Shown: positions 53,665-63,747, counted from the stretch's first letter. The stretch: 64,000 nucleotides of DNA from Cohnella mopanensis (GCF_022352055.1 NZ_JAKRWM010000014.1:217998-281997), one strand, 5' to 3'. Made by a program: numbers and translations. Notes: generated from the sequence alone by a model not told the origin.

Positions 53665-54915
53665 TTGGATAAATTGATGGTCCGGGGAGGCCGACCGCTT
53701 AGAGGTACGGTCGGAATCAGCGGCGCGAAGAATAGCGCTGTCGCTCTTATTCCCGCAGCAATACTGGCAGAATCGGAAGTGAGGCTGGACAACCTTCCTC
53801 AACTCAGCGATGTGGCGGTTTATGCGGAATTGTTAGAGGAGCTTGGGGGCAAAGTATCTTGGCAGGATGACGTGATGTCTATCGATCCATCCGCTATGAG
53901 ATCGGTTCCAATGCCTAATGGAAGAGTTAAGCTTCTTAGAGCATCCTATTATTTGATGGGGGCTTTGTTAGGAAGGTTCGGCGAAGCGACGATCGGCTTG
54001 CCGGGCGGTTGCAATTTCGAACCGCGACCGATAGATCAGCATATTAAAGGGTTTGAAGCATTGGGAGCGGAAGTGACCAATGACCACGGATCCATTCGGA
54101 TCAGAGCGAAAGAATTGCGCGGCGCCAAAATTTATTTGGATGTCGCTAGCGTTGGAGCCACGATTAATATTATGTTGGCGGCTTCCAGGGCCAAAGGATT
54201 AACGTTGATCGAGAATGCGGCGAAAGAGCCGGAGATTATCGACGTAGCTACGTTGCTGAATGCAATGGGAGCCAAAATTAAAGGTGCCGGTACGGAAACT
54301 ATCCGTATTGAAGGCGTTCAGGAAATGCATGGGTGCAGGCACTCTATCATTCCCGATCGCATACAAGCTGGAACATACATGATTGCCGCCGCGGCGACAC
54401 GTGGCGACGTCCTTATCGATAATATTATTCCTAAGCATTTAGAAGCCATGACCGCGAAGTTGCAGGAAATGGGCGTACACGTCTATGAGATGGATGAAGC
54501 AATACGGGTGGTTGGACAATCCCTGTATGAAGCGGTAGACGTTAAAGCGTTGGTGTATCCCGGCTTCGCCACCGATCTGCAATCGCCGATGACCAGCTTG
54601 CTTACGCAAGCCCGCGGTGTAAGCGTGTTGTCTGATTACGTGTACAACAACCGGTTCAAGCATGTGCCGGAGCTTGCGCGCATGGGCGCGCAAATTCGGG
54701 TAGAAGGCCGTTCTGCCATCATTGAGGGCGGACCGCTTAATGCCGCTAAAGTACGAGCCGCCGATCTGCGTGCGGGAGCTGCGCTGGTCGTAGCCGCGCT
54801 TACGGTTGAAGAGGGCACTACGGAAATTAGCGGTGTTGAATATATCGACCGCGGATATGAAAAGCTGGTTATGCAGCTGAGTAACTTGGGCGCGGAAGTT
54901 TGGCGGCAAGGGTAA
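53665..54915 (+). CDS. murA: UDP-N-acetylglucosamine 1-carboxyvinyltransferase (MurA, second paralogue type)
   Basis: About 417 residues. Lys22-Asn23 in [12 protein letters not shown], the active-site loop Cys in [15 protein letters not shown] (~117) and the C-terminal [16 protein letters not shown] are characteristic of MurA, which adds enolpyruvate to UDP-GlcNAc for peptidoglycan; the Cys predicts fosfomycin sensitivity. The position between fbaA and rho corresponds to the murAB/murZ paralogue of Bacillus. Start TTG 53665 has GGAGGAAG upstream. Confidence 0.93.
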   Translation: MDKLMVRGGRPLRGTVGISGAKNSAVALIPAAILAESEVRLDNLPQLSDVAVYAELLEELGGKVSWQDDVMSIDPSAMRSVPMPNGRVKLLRASYYLMGALLGRFGEATIGLPGGCNFEPRPIDQHIKGFEALGAEVTNDHGSIRIRAKELRGAKIYLDVASVGATINIMLAASRAKGLTLIENAAKEPEIIDVATLLNAMGAKIKGAGTETIRIEGVQEMHGCRHSIIPDRIQAGTYMIAAAATRGDVLIDNIIPKHLEAMTAKLQEMGVHVYEMDEAIRVVGQSLYEAVDVKALVYPGFATDLQSPMTSLLTQARGVSVLSDYVYNNRFKHVPELARMGAQIRVEGRSAIIEGGPLNAAKVRAADLRAGAALVVAALTVEEGTTEISGVEYIDRGYEKLVMQLSNLGAEVWRQG

Positions 54916-54955
54916 TAAGCAAATAGTTGATTTCTGAGCAAAAGTGGGGATTCTA

Positions 54956-56278
54956 TTGACCGATTTAATGATGGCTGATCTGGAAGGTCTCAAGCTAACC
55001 GAGCTGTATAAGTTAGCTAAGCAGCACCAGATTAATAACTACGCCCAGATGAAGAAGAAGGAACTGATTATCGCGATCTTGCGAGCGCAAGCGGAGCGAA
55101 GCGGTCTGATGTTCATGGAAGGCGTTCTAGAAGTGTTGCCGGAAGGTTTCGGATTTCTACGTCCGATTAACTACCTTCCAAGCGCTGAGGATATTTACAT
55201 CTCGGCCTCGCAGATTCGCAAATTCGATCTGCGGACAGGAGATCTCGTTTCCGGTAAATGTAGGGCACCTAAAGAAAGCGAGCGCTACTTCGGATTGCTG
55301 CAAGTAAATGCCGTGAATGGCGTCACTCCGGAAACTGCCGCCGAACGTCTACATTTTCCCGCTCTTACCCCGCTGTATCCGCAGAAGAAGATCAAGCTCG
55401 AAACGTCTCCCTCTCATCTGTCCACTCGAATTATGGATCTCGTAGCTCCCGTCGGATTGGGTCAACGCGGTTTGATCGTTGCCCAGCCTAAGGCGGGGAA
55501 AACGTTGCTGTTGAAAGAGATCGCGAATAGTATTTCGATTAACCATCCGGAAATCGACCTATTCGTTCTGCTGATCGATGAGCGTCCGGAGGAAGTAACG
55601 GATATGCAGCGCTCGGTCAAAGGAGAAGTTATCGCTTCTACTTTCGACGAGGTTCCCGAGAATCATATTAAGGTAGCGGAGTTAGTGCTGGAACGCGCGT
55701 TACGACTTGTGGAGCACAAGCGAGACGTCGTTATTCTGCTGGATAGTATCACAAGGCTTGCGAGAGCTTACAATTTGGTCGTTCCACCGTCCGGGCGTAC
55801 GTTATCCGGGGGGATTGATCCTGCCGCATTCCATCGTCCGAAGCGGTTTTTCGGTTCTGCGCGTAACATCGAGGAGGGCGGCAGCTTAACGATTCTGGCG
55901 ACCGCGCTCGTGGAAACGGGTTCGCGTATGGACGATATTATTTATGAAGAGTTTAAGGGTACGGGCAATATGGAGCTCCATCTCGATCGCAAGCTATCGG
56001 AGCGTCGGATTTTCCCTGCTTTGGACATCAGGCGTTCGGGAACGAGACGGGAAGAGATGTTGCTTGATAAAGAAGCGCTCGATAAGCTATGGGCGATCCG
56101 TAAGAGCATGAACGATTCCATGGAATACGTGGAAGGCTTCCTTAAGAAGCTCTCGAATACGAAAACAAATCAAGAATTCCTGGATATGCTGGACACAAGC
56201 GGGGGCCCGAGTTCGCCTAGCCCATCGCCCTCAAGTTCCAGCGGAGGACGTCGCTCACCGCGAAACAGTTCCTCTTAA
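54956..56278 (+). CDS. rho: Transcription termination factor Rho
   Basis: About 440 residues. N-terminal Rho_N helix bundle ([27 protein letters not shown]), the RNA-binding cold-shock-like domain ([15 protein letters not shown]), Walker [11 protein letters not shown], Walker [18 protein letters not shown]-loop LSGGIDPAA and R-loop motif FKGTGNMEL. It is a hexameric helicase. The last ~25 residues are an unusual Ser/Pro/Gly/Arg low-complexity tail beyond the usual end. Start TTG 54956 follows GTGGGGA. It is 40 bp behind murA. Confidence 0.95.
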   Translation: MTDLMMADLEGLKLTELYKLAKQHQINNYAQMKKKELIIAILRAQAERSGLMFMEGVLEVLPEGFGFLRPINYLPSAEDIYISASQIRKFDLRTGDLVSGKCRAPKESERYFGLLQVNAVNGVTPETAAERLHFPALTPLYPQKKIKLETSPSHLSTRIMDLVAPVGLGQRGLIVAQPKAGKTLLLKEIANSISINHPEIDLFVLLIDERPEEVTDMQRSVKGEVIASTFDEVPENHIKVAELVLERALRLVEHKRDVVILLDSITRLARAYNLVVPPSGRTLSGGIDPAAFHRPKRFFGSARNIEEGGSLTILATALVETGSRMDDIIYEEFKGTGNMELHLDRKLSERRIFPALDIRRSGTRREEMLLDKEALDKLWAIRKSMNDSMEYVEGFLKKLSNTKTNQEFLDMLDTSGGPSSPSPSPSSSSGGRRSPRNSSS

Positions 56279-56305
56279 AGCAGGATTGTTAGGAGGGCTT
56301 AGCCC

Positions 56306-57556
56306 ATGCATCTAGTGTACGCAGACGAGCACGGCAACGTATTCGACCATCCGGAGCTCTATGGGATTGCCAGAAGCGGCAATGATCTCGTAGAACTGCT
56401 CGAGGATGAGCTTATTCCTCTGCCTGCCGGGGCAACTTTAGTCGGTCTTCCCTATACCCGTCCGATCGGCATGGATCCGGCGAGTGGGAAGATGCAATTG
56501 CTTCCCGGCGCTTATCAAGCAGTGGGAGCTTTGTTGCCGCAAGGTTTTACGCGTTATTACGTTCCCGGCTATTCCAAGACGGACAAAACGCAAAAATTTC
56601 CGTTGTTCGGGTATACGGCAGTCGTATGGAAAGACGGCGGTTTCTATGTAGCCGCTAGCCAGAGCGATGATCCGGAACCGTGGAATCCTGAAAATTGCGA
56701 TCGCGCCGAACTTGAGATTCAAGTGGATCGCCTTCTGCAGGCCTACCCGGACAATAGGTTGTATAAGCATCTGTCCCACTGTGCTTTGGGATACGAGTGT
56801 TTAACGGCATCCAATACGTTCTTGCAGCGTCTCGAAGGAGCGGTTCCGGTCTCGTTTTCCTGCAATGCCGGTTGTTACGGTTGCATTTCGGAGCAACCTG
56901 ACGACAGCGGATTCGTCGCGCCGCAAACTCGCTTGAAGTTTAAGCCGGAGGTCGACGAAGTCGTGCAAATCATGTTGGAGCACTTGAAATTGCCAGACTC
57001 GATTATCAGCTTCGGGCAAGGGTGCGAGGGCGAACCTTCAACGCAAGCGAAAACGATCGTTGAAGCGATGAAACGCGTTCGCGAGCAAACTTCGTTAGGT
57101 TACATTAACATCAATACGAATGCGGGCTTGTCGGATCATATGAGGGCGATAACCGATGCCGGGTTGAATCTCATGCGAGTGAGTACGATAAGCGCGATCG
57201 ACGAGCATTATAACGCTTATTACAAGCCTCGCGGATATACGTTGAAGAACGTGGAGAAGTCCTTGAAGTACGCGACGGACAAAGGCGTGTATACTTCCAT
57301 CAATTATTTGATTTTTCCTGGAGTAACGGATCGCGAGGAAGAGATCGAAGCCATGATCGGTTTCGCTCGGAGAACCGGATTGAAATTGATTCAGATGCGC
57401 AACTTGAATATCGATCCCGACGCCTATCTATCTCTGATTCCTCCGGCGCAAGGAGAAATCTATGGGATGAAAGCGTTGCTCGATATTTATCGGCAAGAAC
57501 TGCCGGATGTGGTTATCGGTTCTTATACGCATGTGCCTCCGAAGCCGGCTACTTAA
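56306..57556 (+). CDS. Radical SAM protein of unknown function
   Basis: 416 residues. The [4Fe-4S] cysteines are Cys186, Cys190 and Cys193 in SCNAGCYGC, the standard CX3CX2C pattern, located unusually far from the N-terminus; the first ~180 residues form an additional domain with no recognised motif. Radical SAM barrel features follow: FGQGCEGEPS, NTNAGLSD and LNLMRVSTIS. The substrate is unknown. It begins 28 nt after rho with AGGAGGGC as ribosome site, so it is probably co-transcribed with rho. Confidence 0.8.
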   Translation: MHLVYADEHGNVFDHPELYGIARSGNDLVELLEDELIPLPAGATLVGLPYTRPIGMDPASGKMQLLPGAYQAVGALLPQGFTRYYVPGYSKTDKTQKFPLFGYTAVVWKDGGFYVAASQSDDPEPWNPENCDRAELEIQVDRLLQAYPDNRLYKHLSHCALGYECLTASNTFLQRLEGAVPVSFSCNAGCYGCISEQPDDSGFVAPQTRLKFKPEVDEVVQIMLEHLKLPDSIISFGQGCEGEPSTQAKTIVEAMKRVREQTSLGYININTNAGLSDHMRAITDAGLNLMRVSTISAIDEHYNAYYKPRGYTLKNVEKSLKYATDKGVYTSINYLIFPGVTDREEEIEAMIGFARRTGLKLIQMRNLNIDPDAYLSLIPPAQGEIYGMKALLDIYRQELPDVVIGSYTHVPPKPAT

Positions 57557-57695
57557 TATTGGAACGGTCGATAACATTTTCCGTCGCGAAAAGGCTCAAT
57601 CTTGCTTGCCACGCAATTACAGGCGTGCTATAATCCCATCATGTGTCTAATACTCTGAATCCGCATGTGATTCAGGGCAGAAAGAGGTGAACCCT

Positions 57696-57893
57696 TTGAA
57701 ACCATCCATTCATCCGCAATACAATGTGATTACGGCATCTTGCGCATGCGGAAACACTTTCGAAACAGGTTCGATCAAATCGAATCTTAAAGTAGAGATC
57801 TGTTCGGCTTGCCACCCGTTCTACACAGGTAAGCAGAAGTTTATCGATGCAGGCGGTCGCGTAGACAAGTTCAAGAAAAAATACGGAATTTAA
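57696..57893 (+). CDS. rpmE: 50S ribosomal protein L31 (zinc-binding form)
   Basis: 65 residues. [21 protein letters not shown] and [31 protein letters not shown] are diagnostic of L31; the Cys residues mark the zinc-binding C+ type that can act as a zinc store. Start TTG 57696 follows AGAGGTGA at five bases. The rho-rpmE order is conserved in Bacillota, here with the radical SAM gene between them. Confidence 0.95.
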   Translation: MKPSIHPQYNVITASCACGNTFETGSIKSNLKVEICSACHPFYTGKQKFIDAGGRVDKFKKKYGI

Positions 57894-57916
57894 TTTCAAA
57901 TCGCCGTATAGAGATA

Positions 57917-57958
57917 AGCCTCCTTTGAAATCCTACGGGATAAAAGGGAGGTTTTTTT
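57917..57958 (+). terminator. Terminator after rpmE whose 3' arm is the next gene's ribosome site
   Basis: GCCTCCTTT (from 57919) pairs with AAAGGGAGG (57943-57951), followed by TTTTTTT. The AGGGAGG of the 3' arm lies eight bases before ATG 57960, so any read-through transcript folding this way would hide that ribosome site. Confidence 0.78.
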
Positions 57959-57959
57959 C

Positions 57960-58355
57960 ATGCAAATGAAATGGAAAACAATGACGTTGATGGCATTGGT
58001 AATATGCGTTCTATGGGCTACGCCGGGCTGTGGTAAACAAACCACTAATGGGATGAAGGCGCAGAATTACAAAAATGATGGTTATCTTGGAAGGGCGAAC
58101 AGTAATCCGCAGCTTCCTGGCCATCACATCGTGACCAATTACAACACGGACAACCGAACGATGCGTGAGGCCATTCGCAAAGTACCGGGCGTTGCCGACT
58201 CCAGTATTACGTTTAACGGAGCCGATGCCTACGTGACTATTAAGCTCACTCCCGGCCTGCAAGCCCGAGAAATCCCTACGGTCGAACAACAAGTGGCTAC
58301 CGTTCTTCGGTTTAATTACCCTAGGTATACCATTCATGTCAAATCAATGAAGTAA
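57960..58355 (+). CDS. YhcN/YlaJ-type sporulation lipoprotein
   Basis: 131 residues. A short basic start and hydrophobic core lead to a lipobox-like ATPGC (Cys ~23), predicting lipid attachment at the membrane. The mature part contains the YhcN/YlaJ-like region: MREAIRKVPGVADSSITFNGADAYVTIKL and a C-terminal beta strand. Such lipoproteins are found in spore membranes of Bacillus. ATG 57960 comes immediately after the rpmE terminator and uses its 3' arm as ribosome site. Lipobox fit is imperfect (Pro at -2). Confidence 0.72.
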   Translation: MQMKWKTMTLMALVICVLWATPGCGKQTTNGMKAQNYKNDGYLGRANSNPQLPGHHIVTNYNTDNRTMREAIRKVPGVADSSITFNGADAYVTIKLTPGLQAREIPTVEQQVATVLRFNYPRYTIHVKSMK

Positions 58356-58391
58356 AGCGACAGTAAAATTTGTGGAAACTGTTTCCGTAGG

Positions 58392-58420
58392 TTGCACTTC
58401 CCTTCGCGATTCGCTATACT
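58392..58420 (+). promoter_or_regulatory. Promoter of the SRP RNA gene
   Basis: TTGCAC (58392-58397), 17-bp spacer, TATACT (58415-58420), seven bases upstream of the RNA 5' end. Confidence 0.75.
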
Positions 58421-58426
58421 TAGCTT

Positions 58427-58697
58427 TGCCGTGCTAGACGGGGAGGTAGCGGTGCCCTGTAACTCGCAATCCGCTCCAGCGAGGTTGAATTCCTGTTTTA
58501 GGTTTTGTGATGCAGGTTCCGGTAAGTTTCGTGCCGTGTTGACGGCAGGGTCCTCCGCGAGGGACGGCCATGAACCCGGTCAGGTCCGGAAGGAAGCAGC
58601 CATAAGTGGTTTAGTTCTTGTGCTGGAGGGTAGCTCGGCTCGAGCGACACACTCTTATACGGCTGGATCACAATTATCGAAATCAGGTGCACGGTCC
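58427..58697 (+). ncRNA. ffs: Signal recognition particle RNA, large (Bacillus) type
   Basis: About 271 nt. It begins GCCGTGCTAGACGGGGAGG, the Alu-domain start seen in B. subtilis scRNA, contains the invariant S-domain GTCAGGTCCGGAAGGAAGCA (58579-58598) and ends GGTGCACGG. The RNA binds Ffh and directs membrane protein insertion. Its location before dnaX is conserved, although a histidine kinase gene lies between. Ends are estimated from similarity and promoter position. Confidence 0.95.
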
Positions 58698-58727
58698 TAA
58701 TAAGTTAATTCTCAAATGAACGATTCA

Positions 58728-58765
58728 AGAAGCATCCCGGCTAATCGGCCGAGATGCTTCTTTTG
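58728..58765 (+). terminator. Intrinsic terminator after the SRP RNA
   Basis: AAGAAGCATC pairs with GATGCTTCTT, with inner CGGCTAATCGGCCG, followed by TTTG. Confidence 0.82.
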
Positions 58766-58878
58766 TTATCCCGGTTTCCTATAAAATACTTCTACTGTCA
58801 TAGGTCCAAAGGAGGGAAATAAGCTCAAATACCGAATATTTACAAATGAACTGGCTCGTTGACCGGAGGTGATTACGA

Positions 58879-59997
58879 ATGGAAGACGAACGGGCGGTAC
58901 TTGGAGGACGCAAACGAATTGATGCGCATCTGACGAAACGGGAGAAGTATATTCGACAATTTGCGCAACGGTTTTTGTCATTGGAAGGCATTGGTGTGCT
59001 AATAATGGATTCGGAATTTCGCATCGTGGAAATCAGCGAAGTCATCTGCTCCATCTTCGGGTGCAAACGAACTGACATCATGGAACAATCCGTGGAGAAA
59101 TGGTTCGATTCGCTTTCTTTACATCCTAAGCCGTTTGATCGCAGCTTGTTGGAGGGCGGCGTTTTTCGGAACCGCGTATTGAATTGGAAACGGGATGCGA
59201 ACAATTATAAGTTGATGTTGGACGGTGGGGTGTTACAGCATAACGAAGCCATCACGGGTGCCTTTGTTCTCTTCCAGGATGTGTCTCATTTCATGAGTCT
59301 AGAAGAACAGGTTAGGCGATCCGATCGATTGAAAACCATCGGTCAGATCGCAGCGGGTACGGCCCATGAGATTCGCAATCCCTTAACGGCGATGAAGGGC
59401 TTCATGCAACTGCTTGAGAAAAGCCTTTCGGAACGAGGGATGAGCAAGGAACAGGATTATGTCGGGATCATGCTCTCCGAGATAGAGAGGGTTAATGATT
59501 TGGTTAGCGAATTTCTGCTGCTCAGCAAGCCTAAAGAAATCAAGCGGGCCCCGATAAGAATCGGACATGTGCTTCAAGAAATTATGCCTATGATCCGGAA
59601 TGAAGCTTTGCTCCATAAAGTGACCGTTCTTTATCATCCGAAATCGGAGCTGTCTGCTATATTGGCGGACAAAGAGCAGCTAAAGCAAGTGTTCTTGAAC
59701 TTGGGGAAAAATGCGATCGAAGCGATGACCGGAGGAGGGACATTAATAATTAGCGAGCGCCATTACCCCCATGAACCCGACAAAATTGCAGTAGATATAA
59801 GTGATACAGGCCCGGGAATTGCACCAGATGCTTTAGAGAAAGTGTTCGATCCCTTTTTTACGACTAAGCCGCAAGGTACAGGGCTGGGATTGTCGATATG
59901 CCAGCGGATCGTTCACGACCTGGGAGGCAACATCGAAGTTGCGTCCGATGAAACGGGTACGAAGTTTACCGTTTGGATCCCTTACGCTTCGGAGTAA
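58879..59997 (+). CDS. Soluble PAS-type sensor histidine kinase, possible sporulation kinase
   Basis: 372 residues without membrane helices. A PAS-like region (~30-140: GIGVLIMDSEFRIVEISEVICSIFGCKRTDI, TGAFVLFQDVSHF) precedes the HisKA helix with His163 in AAGTAHEIRNPLTAMKGFMQLLE, and HATPase motifs NLGKNAIEAM, DTGPGIAPDALEKVFDPFFTTKPQGTGLGLSI. The ERNPL-type H-box and single-PAS layout match the sporulation kinases KinA-KinE, so Spo0F, encoded 6 kb upstream, is a plausible target. No response regulator gene is adjacent. ATG 58879 has GGAGGTGA upstream. It is an insertion relative to the B. subtilis ffs-dnaX order. Confidence 0.82.
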   Translation: MEDERAVLGGRKRIDAHLTKREKYIRQFAQRFLSLEGIGVLIMDSEFRIVEISEVICSIFGCKRTDIMEQSVEKWFDSLSLHPKPFDRSLLEGGVFRNRVLNWKRDANNYKLMLDGGVLQHNEAITGAFVLFQDVSHFMSLEEQVRRSDRLKTIGQIAAGTAHEIRNPLTAMKGFMQLLEKSLSERGMSKEQDYVGIMLSEIERVNDLVSEFLLLSKPKEIKRAPIRIGHVLQEIMPMIRNEALLHKVTVLYHPKSELSAILADKEQLKQVFLNLGKNAIEAMTGGGTLIISERHYPHEPDKIAVDISDTGPGIAPDALEKVFDPFFTTKPQGTGLGLSICQRIVHDLGGNIEVASDETGTKFTVWIPYASE

Positions 59998-60081
59998 TTA
60001 AGAAATAGCAGCTGGCGGTGGAGTGCCGTCTGCCGATGATGTATAATGAATGAAACGGCAAGCTGACGGGAGCGACAAGCA

Positions 60082-61857
60082 ATGGCACATCTTGCTTTGT
60101 ACCGGGCCTGGCGTCCCCAGACGTTCAAGGACATGGTCGGGCAACAACATATCGTTCAAACTCTACAAAACGCAATCCGCGAAAATCGTCTATCCCACGC
60201 GTATTTGTTTAGCGGCCCGAGAGGGACGGGTAAAACAAGCGCAGCAAAAATATTGGCGAAAGCCGTTAACTGCGAGCATGGTCCGGCACCGGAGCCTTGC
60301 AATGAGTGCTCGCAATGCGAGCGAATTACTAGCGGATCGGTTATGGATGTTGTAGAGATTGATGCGGCGTCCAATCGAGGCGTTGAAGAAATTCGGGATA
60401 TCCGAGACAAAGTGAAATACTCGCCGACGGAAGTGCGGCGTAAAGTGTATATTATCGATGAAGTGCACATGTTGACTACGGAAGCGTTCAATGCGCTGCT
60501 CAAGACTTTGGAAGAGCCCCCGGGTCACGTCATGTTCGTTTTGGCGACGACCGAACCCCATAAGCTGCCTCCGACGATTATCTCACGCTGTCAAAGGTTT
60601 GATTTCCGCAGGGTATCATTAGAGGAACAAGCGGGACGCCTTCGTGAGATTTGCGCGGAGGAACGGATCCAGGCGGAGGAAGAAGCGCTGCATTATATCG
60701 CTCGCTTATCTGATGGCGGGATGCGCGATGCGCTAAGTTTACTGGATCAGATCTCGTCTTTTACCGGCGGACAGGTGAGCTTGGATCAGGCGATCGAAGC
60801 GACCGGAGGTTTGCCTTCCGAGCAATTCTCAAGGCTGGCGATCGCGATCAGGGACAACGATGCATCTAAAGTTCTGCTCGAGATTGACGAGATGATGAGA
60901 TCCGGTAAGAGTGCCGACAAATGTTTGGAGCAGCTCATGTATTACTTCCGTGATTTGCTGCTGGCACAACTGGCGCCGGATGCGGGAGACTCTTCAGGGA
61001 GAATAGCGAGCCCGGGCGAATTGAAGGAAATGACTAGCGGATTTTCTCGGGAGCGGTTATTTGCTATCATAGATTTGTTAAATCGCTATCAGGGCGAAAT
61101 GAAGTATGCGGCACACCCGCAAACGATGTTTGAAATCGCACTGCTGAAGCTCTGCTCGGATCAACCGGGTGTTTCATCTTCGTCGAGCGCGACGGCGCAA
61201 GCCGATTCGAGCGTTGGCCGAGGCGAACTCGGACAATTAAAGCAACAAGTGGCATCATTGGAGAAGAGGCTTGGGGCGCTGGCGAGCGGAGGCAATGCGG
61301 TTACGGCTATGGCGGGATCTCCACCGTCCGGACAAAGCGGGGGAAGCGCCCGCGTAGTCTCGGGTGGCGGCGCTGCTTCTAGTACGCCGAGGCCTTCGAC
61401 GGTCCCGCGAGCTAAGTTGAATGCTTTCGTGGATGCCCACTCTTCAGCCGCTCAATCGTTGGGGAAATGGCCGCAAATTCTTCAACGAGTCAAGGAAGAA
61501 CGCGTTACCGTCCATGCTTGGCTAGTGGATGGCGAGCCGGTCTCTTACGATGATAATGCGCTCCTCGTCGCATTCCGGAATACGATCCATCGCGAAACGA
61601 CGGAGAGGCCCGCCAACAAGGGGGTTATCGAAGGGGTGCTGACTTCCCTGTTCGGTCAAACGACTCAGTTGGTCACCATCATGCAGAAGGAATGGCAAGA
61701 AGCTGTAGCGGAAAGCGCTGGACAGTCCAAGGTTAACGCTGTAGGCGAGGAGTTGCTTCTCGTACCGGAAGATGAAGGCGAAGAAAAAAGCGAGCCATGG
61801 GTGGACGAAGCAGTTCGTTTGTTCGGAGAGCAATTAGTAACGATTAAAGATGACTAA
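60082..61857 (+). CDS. dnaX: DNA polymerase III tau/gamma subunit
   Basis: 591 residues. Clamp-loader ATPase: Walker [13 protein letters not shown] (45-56), four zinc Cys (64, 73, 76, 79), [22 protein letters not shown] (Walker B) and sensor [10 protein letters not shown]. Beyond ~370 comes a Gly/Ser-rich linker and a C-terminal tau-like domain ([36 protein letters not shown]). No long A run suggesting programmed frameshifting to gamma was seen. Confidence 0.95.
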   Translation: MAHLALYRAWRPQTFKDMVGQQHIVQTLQNAIRENRLSHAYLFSGPRGTGKTSAAKILAKAVNCEHGPAPEPCNECSQCERITSGSVMDVVEIDAASNRGVEEIRDIRDKVKYSPTEVRRKVYIIDEVHMLTTEAFNALLKTLEEPPGHVMFVLATTEPHKLPPTIISRCQRFDFRRVSLEEQAGRLREICAEERIQAEEEALHYIARLSDGGMRDALSLLDQISSFTGGQVSLDQAIEATGGLPSEQFSRLAIAIRDNDASKVLLEIDEMMRSGKSADKCLEQLMYYFRDLLLAQLAPDAGDSSGRIASPGELKEMTSGFSRERLFAIIDLLNRYQGEMKYAAHPQTMFEIALLKLCSDQPGVSSSSSATAQADSSVGRGELGQLKQQVASLEKRLGALASGGNAVTAMAGSPPSGQSGGSARVVSGGGAASSTPRPSTVPRAKLNAFVDAHSSAAQSLGKWPQILQRVKEERVTVHAWLVDGEPVSYDDNALLVAFRNTIHRETTERPANKGVIEGVLTSLFGQTTQLVTIMQKEWQEAVAESAGQSKVNAVGEELLLVPEDEGEEKSEPWVDEAVRLFGEQLVTIKDD

Positions 61858-61877
61858 CTTATTGGGAGGCTATATCA

Positions 61878-62189
61878 ATGAATAATATGAATCAAATGAT
61901 GAAACAAGTTAAGAAAATGCAAGAGCAAATGCTTAAAGCTCAAGAAGAGCTTGGAACTAAGACGATCGAAGGAACTGCCGGCGGCGGCGTCGTAACCGTA
62001 TCGGTGAATGGTCACAAAAAATTGCTCGACATCAAGATCAAGCCGGAAGCTGTCGATCCGGAAGATGTCGAGATGCTGCAGGATCTCGTGTTGACGGCAG
62101 TAAACGATGCGCTGACCAAAGCGGATGAACTGGCGAATCAGGATATGGGCAAGTATACCGGAGGCATGAAAATTCCCGGGTTGTTCTAA
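61878..62189 (+). CDS. yaaK: YbaB/EbfC family nucleoid-associated protein
   Basis: 103 residues: [24 protein letters not shown] helix, then [29 protein letters not shown] beta region and helix [18 protein letters not shown]. The family forms dimers that bind DNA and condense it. It lies 20 nt after dnaX and ahead of recR, as in most bacteria. GGGAGG precedes the start. Confidence 0.93.
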   Translation: MNNMNQMMKQVKKMQEQMLKAQEELGTKTIEGTAGGGVVTVSVNGHKKLLDIKIKPEAVDPEDVEMLQDLVLTAVNDALTKADELANQDMGKYTGGMKIPGLF

Positions 62190-62223
62190 ACCGAAAATCG
62201 AAGATTAGAGGAGACGGGAGCCT

Positions 62224-62823
62224 TTGTTTTATCCAGAACCGATTGCTAAGCTGATCGACTCCTTCTCCCGCCTTCCAGGCATTGGACCAAAGACGGCTGC
62301 CAGGCTGGCTTTTTACGTCTTGCGAATGAAGGAAGAAGACGTGATCGATTTCGCCAAGGCGCTTGTTAACGTCAAGAGAAACCTGACTTACTGTTCGATT
62401 TGCTGCAATATTACAGATACGGACCCTTGCCGGATTTGTTCCGATAAGTCGAGAGACGTGTCTGTCATCTGCGTCGTCCAGGAACCTAAGGATCTGGTTG
62501 CCATGGAGCGAACCCGTGAATACAGCGGGCATTATCACGTTCTTAATGGCGCGATTTCCCCGATGGACGGACTTGGCCCGGATGATATCCGGATTGCCGA
62601 ATTGGTTCGGAGGCTTGGAGATGAGCGGGTGCAAGAGCTTATACTGGCTACGAACCCGAACATAGAAGGTGAAGCGACCGCGATGTACCTTTCGCGATTA
62701 GTGAAGCCGTTCGGCATTAAAGTTACCCGAATCGCGCATGGTTTGCCGGTTGGCGGAGATTTGGAATACGCGGATGAAGTTACGATCTCCAAAGCGTTGG
62801 AAGGTCGTAGAGAGCTGTACTAA
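62224..62823 (+). CDS. recR: Recombination mediator RecR
   Basis: 199 residues. Helix-hairpin-helix [14 protein letters not shown], zinc finger [16 protein letters not shown], and TOPRIM domain with [14 protein letters not shown] and [11 protein letters not shown] are all present. With RecF/RecO it loads RecA on gapped DNA. Start TTG 62224; GGAGACGGGAG lies upstream. Confidence 0.96.
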   Translation: MFYPEPIAKLIDSFSRLPGIGPKTAARLAFYVLRMKEEDVIDFAKALVNVKRNLTYCSICCNITDTDPCRICSDKSRDVSVICVVQEPKDLVAMERTREYSGHYHVLNGAISPMDGLGPDDIRIAELVRRLGDERVQELILATNPNIEGEATAMYLSRLVKPFGIKVTRIAHGLPVGGDLEYADEVTISKALEGRRELY

Positions 62824-62839
62824 TGTATGAATCATGCAC

Positions 62840-62869
62840 ACAGGGCGCCTTCGGGCGTCTTTTTTTATT
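62840..62869 (+). terminator. Intrinsic terminator after recR
   Basis: GGCGCC-TTCG-GGCGTC tetraloop hairpin followed by TTTTTTT. Confidence 0.85.
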
Positions 62870-62967
62870 TTCTGGCATCCTAACCGTTCTAAGAGAATTG
62901 CTAAGGGTATAGACATAGTAATGGGTTGTCCTTCGGGGCGGTACCGTCAGACGCGGGAGGGATAGTC

Positions 62968-63234
62968 GTGCATAGCAAGGGGAAGCGCGAATGGATCTCG
63001 GTGCAATCGGTGGAACGTCAGAGGCTCATTGCGGATATACGGTTAGCAGAGCAGGAATGGAAGCTCGCCGACTGGAGGTTTCATTATGCATTAGGCGAAG
63101 ATCATGTGGATTATGCGATTTACTGTCTCGAAGCTGCGGAGAAAAAACTGGGAATGTTGATTAAGGAAGCCAAAAGACTATGGAGCAGCAGCTCGGAGCA
63201 GGGGCAACAACAGGGAGGGGAAGGGGTAGGATGA
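62968..63234 (+). CDS. yaaL: DUF2508 family protein YaaL
   Basis: 88 residues, mainly helical and charged: RLIADIRLAEQEWKLADWRFHYALGEDHVDYAIYCLEAAEKKL, with a Gln/Gly-rich end. This matches B. subtilis YaaL in size and place (recR-yaaL-bofA). Function unknown. GTG 68 of the line at 62968 is chosen because GGGAGGG lies nine bases upstream; the frame also extends to 62926 without support. The stop overlaps the bofA start by four bases. Confidence 0.85.
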   Translation: MHSKGKREWISVQSVERQRLIADIRLAEQEWKLADWRFHYALGEDHVDYAIYCLEAAEKKLGMLIKEAKRLWSSSSEQGQQQGGEGVG

Positions 63235-63497
63235 AAACATTCTGGCTTATCCTTCTTGTGGGCTCCGCCGTATCGCTCGGACTGGTTCTATTGAAGCGGA
63301 GTACTCCCAAAGGCTGGCTTATGCGGTTCTGCGTGCATTTGGTTATGGCGGCAATGGCATTATATGCGCTTAACTTCTCGGGCTGGGGAGCGGGAGGATA
63401 TGTTCCGCTTAATCCCTTTACAATTGGAGCGGTTGCAATGCTTGGGTTGCCGGGAGTGGGTCTCGTATTAGGTTTGCAATGGATTGTTCTTGCATGA
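63231..63497 (+). CDS. bofA: Pro-sigma-K processing inhibitor BofA
   Basis: 88 residues with two membrane helices (FWLILLVGSAVSLGLVLL and the C-terminal AVAMLGLPGVGLVLGLQWIVL) and the conserved VPLNPFTIGAVAMLGLPGVGL block. In sporulating cells BofA holds the SpoIVFB protease inactive until the forespore signal arrives. Coupled to yaaL through ATGA. It is the last gene before the rRNA operon, as in B. subtilis. Confidence 0.92.
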   Translation: MKTFWLILLVGSAVSLGLVLLKRSTPKGWLMRFCVHLVMAAMALYALNFSGWGAGGYVPLNPFTIGAVAMLGLPGVGLVLGLQWIVLA

Positions 63498-63620
63498 AAC
63501 GGCCTGCCTCAGCGGGTGTTTTGTGTATTCCTGAGGATAAGGAAAAAGGTAGTTGAATGAGCGAAGGCGGGGGTGGAGAAAGTAAGTTCATCGGATTAGA
63601 AAAAAAGCTTTCGACAAGTG

Positions 63621-63650
63621 TTGACGTATCGCGCTTTAATATGGTACATT
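63621..63650 (+). promoter_or_regulatory. rrn promoter P1
   Basis: TTGACG (63621-63626) and TACATT (63645-63650), 18 bp apart. First of two tandem promoters ahead of the 16S gene; a short open frame over this region is not a gene. Confidence 0.65.
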
Positions 63651-63717
63651 ATATCTCGCGCCTCTTGGACAGTCGAAATGACGAACGAGGACATCGAGAA
63701 CTGGTAGAAATTACCTG

Positions 63718-63747
63718 TTGCAAAGATGATGGTTGCTGTGGTATATT
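63718..63747 (+). promoter_or_regulatory. rrn promoter P2
   Basis: TTGCAA (63718-63723) and TATATT (63742-63747), 18 bp apart, about 180 bp before the mature 16S start. Confidence 0.6.
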
